DNA of 64,000 bases from Escarpia spicata (lineage: Eukaryota; Annelida; Polychaeta; Sabellida; Siboglinidae): the NCBI GenBank assembly GCA_963995525.1, contig OZ023205.1, positions 48,227,748 to 48,291,747 on the forward strand. Reading direction: 5' to 3'. The position numbers were made by a program, and so were the translations under genes. Shown in pieces: positions 13,117 through 23,839 of this stretch. Numbering within the stretch: position 1 is the stretch's first letter; the number at the start of each line of letters is the position of its first letter. Under the pieces are notes generated by a model that was given only the letters and a program-made list of their open reading frames with translations, made no database searches and was not told the DNA's origin.

Positions 13117-13502
13117 GTTTTCATGAAGTAATATGAACCAAATAATTGCTATACTATGATGAACCTTTTCGAAATATTTTTTAATTTTTGTAGTCATTAT
13201 TTATTCGCCACAAAATGAAAATGTGGTAATTATATATAACGATGTTTGTAACTTTTATTTATCCAGACAAATCTAATGTAATGGATATATAAGTTATTAA
13301 TTATATATATTGTACGGTAATATATTGTAATTATAATGTGAAAACAAATGTTGATTTGTTTGGATAAATAAAATTTAGAAACATCGTTATATATAATTAC
13401 CATATTTTCATTTTTGGGGGGAATAAATAATTACAACAAAAAATATTTACAAACAATGCACCATAGTATAAAATGATATGGTTTATGTTACTTCGTCAAA
13501 AC
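13117..13502. mobile_element. Foldback (long inverted repeat) element, about 385 bp
   Basis: The left half (CATGAAGTAATATGAACC..., then AACGATGTTTGTAA...) is the reverse complement of the right half (...AACATCGTTATATATAATTA, ending GGTTTATGTTACTTCG). The arms are about 150-170 bases each around an AT-rich centre near 13300. No coding capacity; a MITE or foldback element is the likeliest reading. It sits inside the tRNA-like fragment. Confidence 0.75.
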
Positions 13503-13510
13503 ATGCTAAT

Positions 13511-13574
13511 GTCATGTCTGTAGGTGCCCGCCGTATGTTGGTGTCACGTCTGTAGGTGCCCGCCGTATGTTGCG
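13511..13574. repeat. Direct duplication of a 32-bp unit
   Basis: Two adjacent 32-base units beginning GTCATGTCTG and GTCACGTCTG, each ending ...GCCGTATGTTG plus two bases. Confidence 0.85.
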
Positions 13575-14094
13575 CCTACTTTCCCTGCTATGTATGTCAA
13601 TGTGTTTTCTTCCTCAACGGAGAGGTCTTCCATCTCAACTTTAAATTAAAGACTGGTCATTTATCCTGTTTGAGAGAAAACGGGCAGAGAATCATCTTCA
13701 ACGGCGGCGATGTGTTGACACGCAGTACCGAGATACTTGAGAAGAAAAGTGTCCCCGTCTTCCCTGCAGTTGCTCTCTTTGCTCTGCAGTAAAATGGAAT
13801 CAACCATTACCTGACGAAGGTAGAGGCGGAACTGCTCAGCTGAAAGGTTGTCACTGTGGCCACCCTCACCCCTGATCACAGCAAAGAGGTTGTCTAAGCA
13901 ATCTTGATTTAGCCGGCTATAGTTAGGAGAAACTTTGCCGGAAAATTGATGTGCAAATCGTCCCACAGCGACAGAAGACTACGAATGGTCATCAACTATC
14001 CCGACAGACATGGCAATTTACGCGTGCTTACAGACTCAAGTGACAAAAGCCACTCTATGGAGACAGAAGAAACTCCCTGTGTGTGTGTGGGGGG

Positions 14095-14120
14095 GGCGTG
14101 TATTGGCGTATTGTGAGATC
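14095..14120. repeat. Left terminal inverted repeat
   Basis: Pairs with 22657-22682. It starts GGCGTGTATTGG next to a G-run and TG tract. Subterminal copies of GAGATC follow at about 14145 and 14165, and an inverted one (GATCTCACAAG) at about 14231. Confidence 0.65.
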
Positions 14121-15798
14121 CTTTTCTGTTGCTTTTACAGCAATGCGAGATCGTTTTGAATTGTGAGATCGACCTCTTAAAACATGTTAGAAATGACATG
14201 AAACGCCCCCTTGTGGCACCCGGAGGTGTGATCTCACAAGCAATTCACTGTGTGAACTGTGTTGTGTGCGTATGGTGGTTTGCGTGTGTTACCATGAGAT
14301 GGCAGCACTGGAATCACTCCGATCCGCGAGTGTGTGTCGTTATGACACGCACACTTTTGGCGCGCATCCAATCAGACGCGAGTTTACGGCGTTCAACCAA
14401 TCACGCAATCTGTAACACGGTCGCTACGCCTCCATATGGTATTGGCGGGTTTGAGAAGAAGCTGGCGGTAAGTGACTTTCTCTTTGCTTTTACTAGTAAT
14501 ATGCAATGCTCGTTCGTTTGATTGTAACGAATCATCATCTGATTTATAAACACAAAAAATCATCCGGTTTCAACTGATGAATCTGAATTAGTATTTGCAA
14601 TTTGTATATCAGAGCAATATATAATATACTTATACAAAATGGCGCTCGCGTGCCGATAGAATTAGAAATGTATTTATCGCGACTTCGTCTCGCAGTCGTT
14701 ATTTGTGAGTATTTTATCAAAATCAATCTGTTTTACCATTTGTTTGCTCAAATTGAATAAAGTATGTGATACCGAGTTAAAATATTTCGCACAAATTTAT
14801 TCTGATATTTGTAAGTAGCCCTAGGCTATGCCTATGCCTATGGCTATGACTATGTCTGACATTTCAATTAATAATTGTCCGACACTGACAGGCGGGTCGG
14901 CCAGTATAATAATTAATGTACCCTATGTACCGTAGTCTACATGTATTGTCGGTTTGGATTGAAGAAAAAAGCCAGGAAACACTCATTTGGATAATCGATT
15001 TTCAAATATTTATGCATTACTACAAATGTAATATTTCATAATATCTCTTCGTCGACTTCGATCTTTGACTTTGTGTACCTCAAGCTCAGGCTTTATTGTT
15101 GCCTTAAACTTTGTTTTTGAGACAACTCAAGTCAAACGATGTAGTGTGGCCAAATCAAATGTCATTCAGTCTGAGACTTGATTTCTTGACTTGGACTTGT
15201 CTTGAGTGAACGTAATTCAGTAAAGCTAGTCTTGATGTTTGTTTGCCGGCAGAACTATAGTCTTAGACTTAGGTGTGTAATTAGATGGGCATAATTTAAT
15301 TACATAATACTCATATTTTTATACTGATGTGTTCTCTACGATACAACACACCATTTAAGCCATATTAATCAATGTATCCCCAATTCGCATTTTAAATTCA
15401 TAATAAATTTGTAATGTTTATGGGTGAATAATTCAGAAAGTATAGTAAGTAGATGCACGATTATTGCCAGTATCACTGACACTAGATCATGGCAATTTGG
15501 ACACTGCTGTAATAAAATAAATTACATTTGCTGTTAAAATCACATTAGGTAATTATAAAATGTGTTTATTTCATTGTCATGCAACAGTAAAACTGCTGTC
15601 CTTCTGCCTAAATCTTACTAAGTTACAAAGCGTTGATAATCTATCATTATGTTTACATGTTGTACAAACTTCAGATGTGTAACATGTACACTTCTCATGA
15701 TTCTAGAGGCACCTGAAAACAGGTAAAACAAGTGCAGTTTTGGGGTTACCCCATGTTCTTATAAAAGGGCCTTAATTATAGACACAATTTACATGTAA

Positions 15799-15910
15799 AT
15801 GCTTAGCTTTTTTGAAGAATGCACATGCATCTCTGAAGGACCAACGTATTTATCATTGGTTGATTTGGCTTGGGATGACCCACCTGTTCATATAAAATAT
15901 CCATCAAAAG
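15799..15910 (+). other. Possible upstream exon of the recombinase gene
   Basis: An ATG at 15799 opens 37 codons ending at a strong donor (GTATGT at 15911). It would join the next acceptor (16046) in the wrong phase for the long downstream frame. It could be a 5'UTR exon, part of a different isoform, or chance. Confidence 0.25.
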
Positions 15911-16046
15911 GTATGTTTTGGAGCAATTTTAGCGGTCAAAATTACCATAATTTACCTTCCGTTTTTTGTGACGCATGCCACCGTTTATTAATATACAATT
16001 TGTAACACATACAAGAGACTGGACACTAGCTTGTTTTTACATTCAG

Positions 16047-19000
16047 ATGGATGGAACACTTGGAATACCTGAGGGGCCAACAGTTGAAATGGTCAGCGAT
16101 AACGTTGACAGTGAGAGTGATGACTCAGAAATATTCCCATTTATAATGCCAGAAACAACGACATGCGCCACTAATGTCAGCAAATCTGGTTCCTTCACAA
16201 TGCCAGCGATACTCAATTCAAATATATACATGGCGGAAAGAGAGAAGAAGAGCATTAGAGTGTGGAATTTATTTCACTACTGTCTGTTCTGCTCATATAG
16301 TGGGTCGAACATAAGTCGCCATCTGAGAAGAAAGCATCAGGATGAAGAGGATGTAAAGAGCATTCATGATCTGACTACTGGAGAAGAAAAAATGGCTGGA
16401 AAAAAGATGGAACTATTGCGAATGCGAGGCGATCACAAGCATAATCTTGACGTCATTAAAGACAAAGAAGGCAGCATTGTACTAGCACGTCGAAAGAGAG
16501 AGGATGAGTTTGACATCGATCAATATGGTCCTTGCCCAGAATGTTATTCATGGATGATTCTAACTGATATCGCACGACACCAGAGAGAAAGATGTCTTGC
16601 TGTTTCCTTAGAACCTGATCACCTGGTGTCCTCTTCAAAAAACCTGGCAATCCATTCGAAGATTCTTAAGGGTGCTGATGACGAATTATATCAAGGAGCG
16701 TCAAAACTGCTGAAAGACCAAGTCATTGACCCAATGCATCGCGGGGAAGTAAAATCAACAGTCATGTCAGACAAATTGATCATGAGACTTGGTGAAGAAT
16801 GGCTTGCAAAATGTAGTCGGAACCCTCTTCGCAGGGGGAATTACGCATCCGACAGGATGCGGAGAGCAGCAAGACTGCTGATAGAGTGTAGAAAACTACA
16901 TGTACGTCAGCGAGAGCAATCTATGGAAGACTTCATCAAGCCTGAAATGGTGGATATCATGCTTGCTGCTAGTCAGAAGCTCTCTGGTAGTGATGGGGTG
17001 TATGATATGAAAACTCCATCTGTAGCAAAGAAGCTCAAGGAAGACCTTCATCGACTAGCACAGGCCAAAGAAATGTTTGCCATAAAGGAAGGGAACAAGG
17101 TGAAAGCTCAAGAAGCCAAACAGTTTACGAAGGTCCTACAGAAAGAATGGCTGATCAAAATCGGCATTACAGCAAGTGCTGTTGCGCATGAGAGAAATTT
17201 CAGCAAAAGACCAGAACTCCCCGACCCAACTGACATCAGTAAACTCACAAAATTTGTCAAGAACAAATTGACCATGACTACATATGATGTTAAGAAACCC
17301 ACATGGAAGACATACTTTGATGTTGTATGTCTGGTCCAGACAAGACTTGCCACCTACAACAAACGAAGGCCTGGAGAACTAGAAAGTCTAAGGTAGATTT
17401 ATAATGTTCTGTTGATATATTACTAGTATATATGTTATATCCCATCCCAGTCCTTGAGCAGACTCATTTGAGTGAAAATGCATGCCTTGATTATGATAGT
17501 TCTTCGGATGTTATACAGGTGTATACTAGATTTTTGATTGACTTTTAATACAAAACACGATCCATGTTCAAATGTATGAGCATGCTTACGGTAATTACGA
17601 AAACAAAACAAAAACGAGAAGCCTGAAAAGAAAAATTGACCGCTTGTTCTTTTGAGTGTACAAGACTAGACCTAATATTTTTTTTTTTATTGTGTATTAC
17701 TGGCTTGGAGAAGTGTCACCTGGTTATGAATGTTGCAGCTTTGAGGGATTATCAATCAATAGTCTTTAAAAAGGTGTTTATAATGTCTGTTTTCAGACTT
17801 GAAGTTTACACCGAGGCGATCTCGAGCAGTGCTGACCTCCACCCAGACTGCATGGCTCAACTGACATCACTAGAAAAGGAGCTTGTGAAATCACAGGTGA
17901 TGGTCACTGTGAGAGGAAAGAGGGGCACACCAGTTCCAGTGCTAATTCCACAGGATTGCAGGGCTGCAATGGATTATCTGTCAAATTCTGACGTCCGCCA
18001 AACTCTAGGGATAGACCAGGCAGTTGACGATAGAGGAAATCATTTCTTCTTTGCTAACAAGGGTGAGCAATATTGTTTTGTGGAGTAAGCCCTAGTTAAA
18101 AAAAAGCATACTGTAGCATAAGCATCAAAATGATTACGTAGTCAAATGTACTTAATAAATAAAGAGTGCACATTACTGATTCATGAAGAATTAAATTGAA
18201 ATTCTTTTGAGAAATATAAACATGACAAATTGTCGTGTGGAAAATCTTACAGATTTCCATGCTCCTATACATCATGAGTTAAGTAGATATTTTGAACTTA
18301 TATATCACATCGTAAAGCAAAATGAGAAATTAACAAGTGAACAAAAATCTGTTTTCTCCATTTTTTAGTACATTTGCTGGGTTATGAATGAACATTTATT
18401 CATGTACATATGTAATGTGTTATTCATATTCTCCATTCGTGATTCAATGAGATGTGTGAATGTTGTCTTCTGCTTAGGTAAAAGTGTGCTTCGAGTTTGC
18501 GACGGAATACGAAAGGTCACTGGTGAAGCAAGTGGCTTGGTGCATGTTGATCGTCTACGATGCACTGAGTTAAGAAAGTATTTGGCAACAGCTACACAGG
18601 TAAATTGAACATTATTTAACATTGTACAAGTTCGGCACCTCCCTTCACACATATAACCTGTTCTATTTGTAGGTGCTTCTTAGTAACAATTTTTTTTTAA
18701 ATAACAGAAAATGTCAACCTTTGGGAGCAGCTGAAGAGTAGACATGACTAACATTTTACATTAGTTTAATATATTTTTTAACTTTTTAGATCACTATTGG
18801 TTAAGCCTAATATAACAATGGATCAAAAATAATTTAGATTGGATTGGACAATTAAAATAACATGTCCACATCTTCAATACTGGGCAATAAAAATGGGACA
18901 TCAGGATCACTAAATAAAAATGCAAGAAGGTGCTCAAAAGATATTTCCTGGTAAAGCTTATAAAATATATGTCCTCTTAATGATTTAATAACACAAGAAA

Positions 19001-21599
19001 TGTATTTACTAGTTTTTGTTGTTTTGGTTTCCATCAAGCATAATTTACTTAATACTACAATAACTTATACTTATAAAATTTGTGTGGGTGCCGACATCAA
19101 ACACAGTTAACGTGTGAAAAAAACTGGAGAAAGTTAATTTATGCAAACTATGAATTATCCATCACTGAGTAAAAAAGTCCTACTGTTTCAAGGTCTCATG
19201 TTCATACTTCATAGCTTCCTTATCAACATGACCTTTGGCCCTAGAGTTATATTGTGTTGTGTGTGCATTCGTGTATAATTGCGTTAAGTTTCACTGAAAC
19301 AGTAAACAAGTTGCCCAGTGTTCAAGACGTACACATATAAAGAACGTGTTGGATTGTTATTTTAAGCAGCATCGAGCTATTGGACACATACGTCGAGCTA
19401 TTGGACACATACGTCGAGCTATTGGACACATACCATTTTTACACCTAGAGCATTGAGATGTCCAAAGAACTGCATTCTCCCTGTGCGCTATGTTTAATTG
19501 TCCTTGCTAGCTGTAATTAATGTGTACATTGAATTATTTATATAACATAACTTTTGATATGATGTCATGTGTTAATCTCCTACAGATGCTCGACCTCAAA
19601 GATGTGGAACTACAATGGGTGGTGAAGCATCTTGGCCACAGCATGGAGGTGCATCAGACCTACTACAGATGCCTGGAGAGCGTCATTGAAAGAGCAAAAG
19701 TGGCAAAGCTGTTAATTCTGTGCGATGAGGGACAATTGGCTAAATACTCTGGTAAAAGACTTGACGAAGTTACACTGGATGGTATGTTGTTCATTACATG
19801 CTTCAGTTAAATACATCATGCATGCCCCATCTTAAGATATATCCTTACCTGTTGATCAGTTTTAGTATATCTATACATGTATAAAATATTATATATATAT
19901 GCATCAAAACAGTTTTTGAGCAGAGCCTCCTGACTAGAGTCATTTTTTCCTGCATTCGGTATTAGTGTGTACTTTTCAAGATTATGCTTTATTGTCTTCA
20001 AATTGTAAATGTATGTGTACATAAGTTAAGCAAGTGCCAATGTGATAAGCTGACTGGAAGAATCAATAAACAGTGTCTTGGCATAGCTGGTCTTGCTGCT
20101 GCCAAGCTAGATGCTGCTGTTACCTTGCATTTTGTGGGTGTGTTGTGGCCAGTGTCTTGCTATTTACAAGTATATTATGGCCAGTGCATTCCACCTATAT
20201 CCTAACCAAAGTACATTTTGCATTTAGGATGTGTTTACCTGTAAACTAAACCCTACTTTAGGACATACCTTGTCCAAGCATAATACGTATGTATAAAAAA
20301 ATTATTGTTTTATTTCAGAGATTGACCTATCCATGCAGTCGGAGGGTGGACCATCCACACCACAGTTGGTTCATGAGCCAGAAACTGAAGGTAACTATTA
20401 GTGCTGTGCTCATCTGATAAATTCCGAACAAGAGAGATATGGGAGCTAGATAGGACATTTTTTAAATGCATAAATAATCAAATGTTTTGTGGCCAAGTTG
20501 TAGAGTAGGTCTTACTGAATAATTTTTTTTCTGTCAGACCCCCGTTTCCACGGCAACAATCAAAGATGGCTGCTGGATATAGAAAATATAACATAATTTG
20601 GAAACATAGCTCCTCCAATAATACAGTAATCAATGTAATTCTTTCTATTTCTTATTTACAACATGTTATTCTATGCAATATCGAAGATATATTTTACGTA
20701 TGGGCATTATTTAATATTAAAAAATATATTACAATTTTGTTGGTAAAAAAATCCATATTTTTATTACAACCCATCAGTCAACATTTCATTAAAGCATCAT
20801 TACTTCTAGAGATATAGTGTTTCCAAATTGGAAAAAACCAGTTTTAGCAAACGGGTGTAAATGGCTGTCAACGATTCAGTAATGGGATTTATTACATGAC
20901 AGAAGCACACTTTATCCATGAATATAAGTTACTTAGAGGTATGTAAATGTTATAAGAGATGTTGATCATATTCTAACAGTAATATGACTCTTCCAGTACT
21001 TGGAAGTTCATTGTTCATGTAAATAGTCTTATGGTGTGCAACACTTAGCATCTAGTTTCAGTTCAACAGTGTACTTTAACTAGGTTACTGGTTAGGGTTT
21101 GACGCTTATTGAAATTGATGCACAATCTATTATATATATATTGATGAGTTTGTAAGGAATATGTACATAATTGTGCCGAAAAGCTGTGTGCATCCATAAC
21201 ACGTATTAAAATATCAATGTTTGTGCCATAATATTCCAAATATGTTGCTACATTATTAAGAAAAATATTATAACTATATATATAATATTTTATGTGTCAC
21301 CTGTTGTTTTATTTCTTTCAGTATGTGGTGTATAAAATGTGAATTAATATATACACATATTTGACAATTTCTGTTTCATAGCGCGTGCTAGATGGACGTC
21401 AGAAGAAGAGGAGGACATCCATCTTGTGTTCAGAGATTTCATTGACATTAAGAGTGTTCCAAACAAGCAAGATGTTGAACAAGCAAAAATAAACAAACTA
21501 TTTTCAGTTTCATCTGTGCAAGACATGCCGTACAGACGAATTGTGTACAAAGTTCACAACATCATTCTGACAGAAAAGAAAAGACTCGCAAAGTCATAA
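16047..21599 (+). CDS. Tyrosine-recombinase-like protein with two zinc fingers and a SANT-like tail
   Basis: Six exons join in frame to 739 residues: 16047-17392, 17797-18062, 18478-18599, 19586-19781, 20319-20390 and 21382-21599, all with GT/AG borders and matching phases. The start is the ATG directly after an acceptor at 16046; a 5'UTR exon is implied. Residues about 79-97 form a C-x2-C-x9-H-x4-H finger and about 163-185 a C-x2-C-x11-H-x4-C finger. A helical, lysine-rich segment (about 330-430) fits a core-binding domain. The catalytic fold follows: R441 in RRPGELESL (box I), K490 in VRGKRGTPV, R570 in TELRKYLAT (box II, where the usual His is Thr567), G595-H596 in LGHS and Y605. A Trp-start acidic Myb/SANT-like segment (about 671-739) closes the protein. 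All key residues except the box II His are present, so the enzyme may be active. The family is a large uncharacterised invertebrate group, by recollection only. Confidence 0.8.
19371..19433. repeat. Three 21-bp tandem units in an intron
   Basis: Three units of TCGAGCTATTGGACACATAC plus a leading A or G, in the intron between exons 3 and 4 of the recombinase gene. Confidence 0.9.
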
Positions 21600-21701
21600 A
21601 CGTGATGTCCAATCTGTACACAAGACTTACACTCTTGTGAAGATATGATGAATAGCATCATTTGTTTATTGTAGGGTAGCCACTGATCGAAAACGCCCTT
21701 A

Positions 21702-22257
21702 GACCATATCTCTACTGAACATATCTTAACCAAATGTGGAGTACTAATTAGGTAAATTAATAGTATATAATATGTGAAATATGGGCTCATTTACTTGTGT
21801 ATTACAATGGCGATGAACGTTTAGTGTGACGGAAGGGCATGCACCCTTGAAAATAATTCTGAGCTAACAACTGAATGTGTCGTCATGCAATTGTCGTGAA
21901 TCATTAACTAGAATACTCTTTTGTATAATAAGATGGTTTCGGGCAAGGATTACCTGACTTCAATTACTGATGAATGGGATTTTAGGTTTGAGTATTTTTC
22001 AAAGTATCTTGAAAAATGCTCAAACCGAAACAAGTCATTGAAGTCAGATATCCTTGCTAAAAACCACCTTATCTGACACAGGAGCATTCTAGCTAATGAT
22101 ACTTGACAATTGCATGACCACACATACAGTTAACATTCGTTGCCAATGGTAATACACAAGCAAATTAGCCCATATTTCACTTGTCATATGTTATTCATTT
22201 AGTTAATTAGTGCACAAAATTTGGTTAAGATATGTTCAGTATTGATAGAGATATGAC
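21702..22257. mobile_element. Foldback element downstream of the recombinase gene
   Basis: The left arm from GACCATATCTCTACTGAAC is the imperfect reverse complement of the right arm ending at ATTGATAGAGATATGACC. The arms are about 250-300 bases and meet near 22005 at a tight hairpin (GTTTGAGTATTTTTCAA against TTGAAAAATGCTCAAAC). No coding capacity. It starts about 100 bases after the stop codon of the recombinase gene and lies inside the candidate TIR element. Confidence 0.75.
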
Positions 22258-22656
22258 CTGTTGGTTATGATAAATAACTATGCATTTATGCTGAATACAT
22301 TTTGATACGTTTTTGTGTTTGTTGAATAAATGTATACGTTTTCACATTGTATGTATGCCTCATTACAAGTATTTATAATGCAAATTTTCGATCATATAAA
22401 TACCCAATTTTCACAATACAAAAACCATCAGATTTATTGTTCCCGACTGCGGCATTTCTGGCCTGTCGCACAGTATTTGTGTCGCAACGTGTGAACACAG
22501 ACTTTTGCTAGAGCTGTGTGACGGTTTTATAAATGTCTTGTCAGATCCATTAAAATGGCTTATGAGATCATTTTTAACATGCATTGTGAGAACCAAAAAA
22601 GTGTGTGAATGTCGTCCTGAGATCGATCTCGCAGAGATCTCGAGGGCGTATATCCC

Positions 22657-22682
22657 GATCTCACAATTGACCAATACACGCC
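22657..22682. repeat. Right terminal inverted repeat
   Basis: Pairs with 14095-14120. It ends CCAATACACGCC directly against a TG tract. GAGATC words occur just inside at about 22618-22640. Confidence 0.65.
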
Positions 22683-22705
22683 TGTGTGTGTGTGTGTGTG
22701 TGTGT
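22683..22705. repeat. TG tract abutting the right TIR
   Basis: Eleven or so TG units directly after the TIR. A shorter TG tract lies outside the left TIR, at 14079-14089, separated by a G-run. Confidence 0.9.
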
Positions 22706-22709
22706 CAGT

Positions 22710-23514
22710 TTAGGGGCCATGCACCCAGCATTTTTGGAATTGATCAGGACAAACTTATGAATGTAGCTCCACTCAGTGCTTTTCCCATCTCTTTTGAAGC
22801 CTTTTTTCTTGTTGTTCATGTTTTTAGCACACGAGGTGGGTCGTACATGACATTGATCTTTTTCTCGTTGTGGGAGAAGAAAGACATAGCCGCACTGACT
22901 CCTAGAAATATCTCAAGTGTCTTTCAATTATTCGACCCTTGGTCACACATGACCACTTTGATATCCAAACTAATGCTGGTCATATAATTCTTAGTCGTAA
23001 CGGTTTCTCGTCCATTTCAAATAACGGCACTGTTTGTTGACATCCTCGTACCACCAGTTGAAGTAAACAATTACATATATTATAATTGATCACAAACGCC
23101 CTATACAGTGTACGTAAACTACAAAAACAACTCTTCCACCACCAATTGTTACATATACAACTGTAGGTGGACATTAAATTCTTCTGTAGTCTAGTGTACG
23201 CGTAGGCTAGGCGCGTTGAGCAAATTAATTCTTCGATTTATTTCATCAGTTATAAACCATAAAGAATGTCAACAGTGATCTACAACACAACCATGTTTAA
23301 TTGTTTGTACCTTTCAGCATCTTTCGGAAACCGAAAAAAACACTTACTGGGACATTTACTTTTATATTTGGAACAAATCGGTGCGCTGCATGCACCAAGT
23401 GGTGTCCTCGTGTCTCTGTGCCATCGTGTAATTCTCCTAGATCGCCGCCAGAGGGCGCTGTTGCATGCCGGCTTCATTAAAATTCCGTCTATTCTTTTTG
23501 GGTTTGGTGTCAGG
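22710..23514. other. Spacer between the two recombinase elements, no gene seen
   Basis: No recognisable gene or ordered repeat was found between the right TIR with its TG tract and the minus-strand SINE. Confidence 0.4.
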
Positions 23515-23592
23515 TTTGAACCGGCGTCGCCCGATTGTAAAACAAATGACAGGAAACCAACGCGCCTACCGATTGAGCTTCCGAGGTCAACG
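23515..23592 (-). repeat. tRNA-derived SINE copy
   Basis: On the minus strand it reads GGAAGCTCAATCGGTAGGCG, then GTTGGTTTCCTGTCATTTG and, about 25 bases on, GCCGGTTCAAACC. A and B box spacing is tRNA-like. It is the same family as 13048-13095. Confidence 0.6.
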
Positions 23593-23668
23593 AAATGTCG
23601 TTAACTGATTTAAGTTGTTATGATAAATTGTACAACTCCTCCTTCAAACATCGATATTCTAGTGATAT

Positions 23669-23839
23669 GTATATATTATTACATGTCTTGTTCTGTATCA
23701 CGCCCTGTATCATGCCCCGATGTACCTGTATCAGCCCGAGTCCGAGGGCTGATACAGGTACGAGGGGCATGATAAAGGGCGTGATACAGAACAAGACATG
23801 TAATAATATATACTTATCACACATCTACAACAAAAGCTG
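23669..23839. repeat. Left hairpin terminal repeat
   Basis: Arms 23669-23734 and 23744-23813 are near-perfect complements around the loop GAGTCCGA; weaker pairing extends the hairpin to 23662-23820. The inner extension to 23839 (TCTACAACAAAAGCT) is shared, inverted, with the right end. Confidence 0.8.

Larger units (their letters stand above)
14095..22682 (+). mobile_element. Candidate TIR-bounded tyrosine-recombinase element
   Basis: The ends are inverted copies. 14095-14120 begins GGCGTGTATTGG and ends ATTGTGAGATC; the reverse complement of 22657-22682 has the same two blocks, differing only in three middle bases (23 of 26 match). Inside both ends the word G[TC]GAGATC recurs several times and a second weaker inverted match (ACATGTTAGAAATGA near 14184 against GCATGTTAAAAATGA reversed near 22580) lies at similar depth. 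Both outer flanks are TG tracts (14079-14089 and 22683-22705), as if the element had entered a TG repeat. The only recognisable gene inside is the intact tyrosine-recombinase-like gene at 16047-21599. The boundary and the link between TIRs and gene are inferences; unrelated flanking repeats cannot be excluded without other copies. Confidence 0.5.

Noticed and set aside
14129..14521. 130-codon plus-strand frame
   Set aside because: It spans the inner side of the left TIR, has no recognisable domain and lacks any splice or homology support.
22505..22987. 160-codon plus-strand frame
   Set aside because: It crosses the right TIR and TG tract, which breaks any plausible gene model, and shows no domain.
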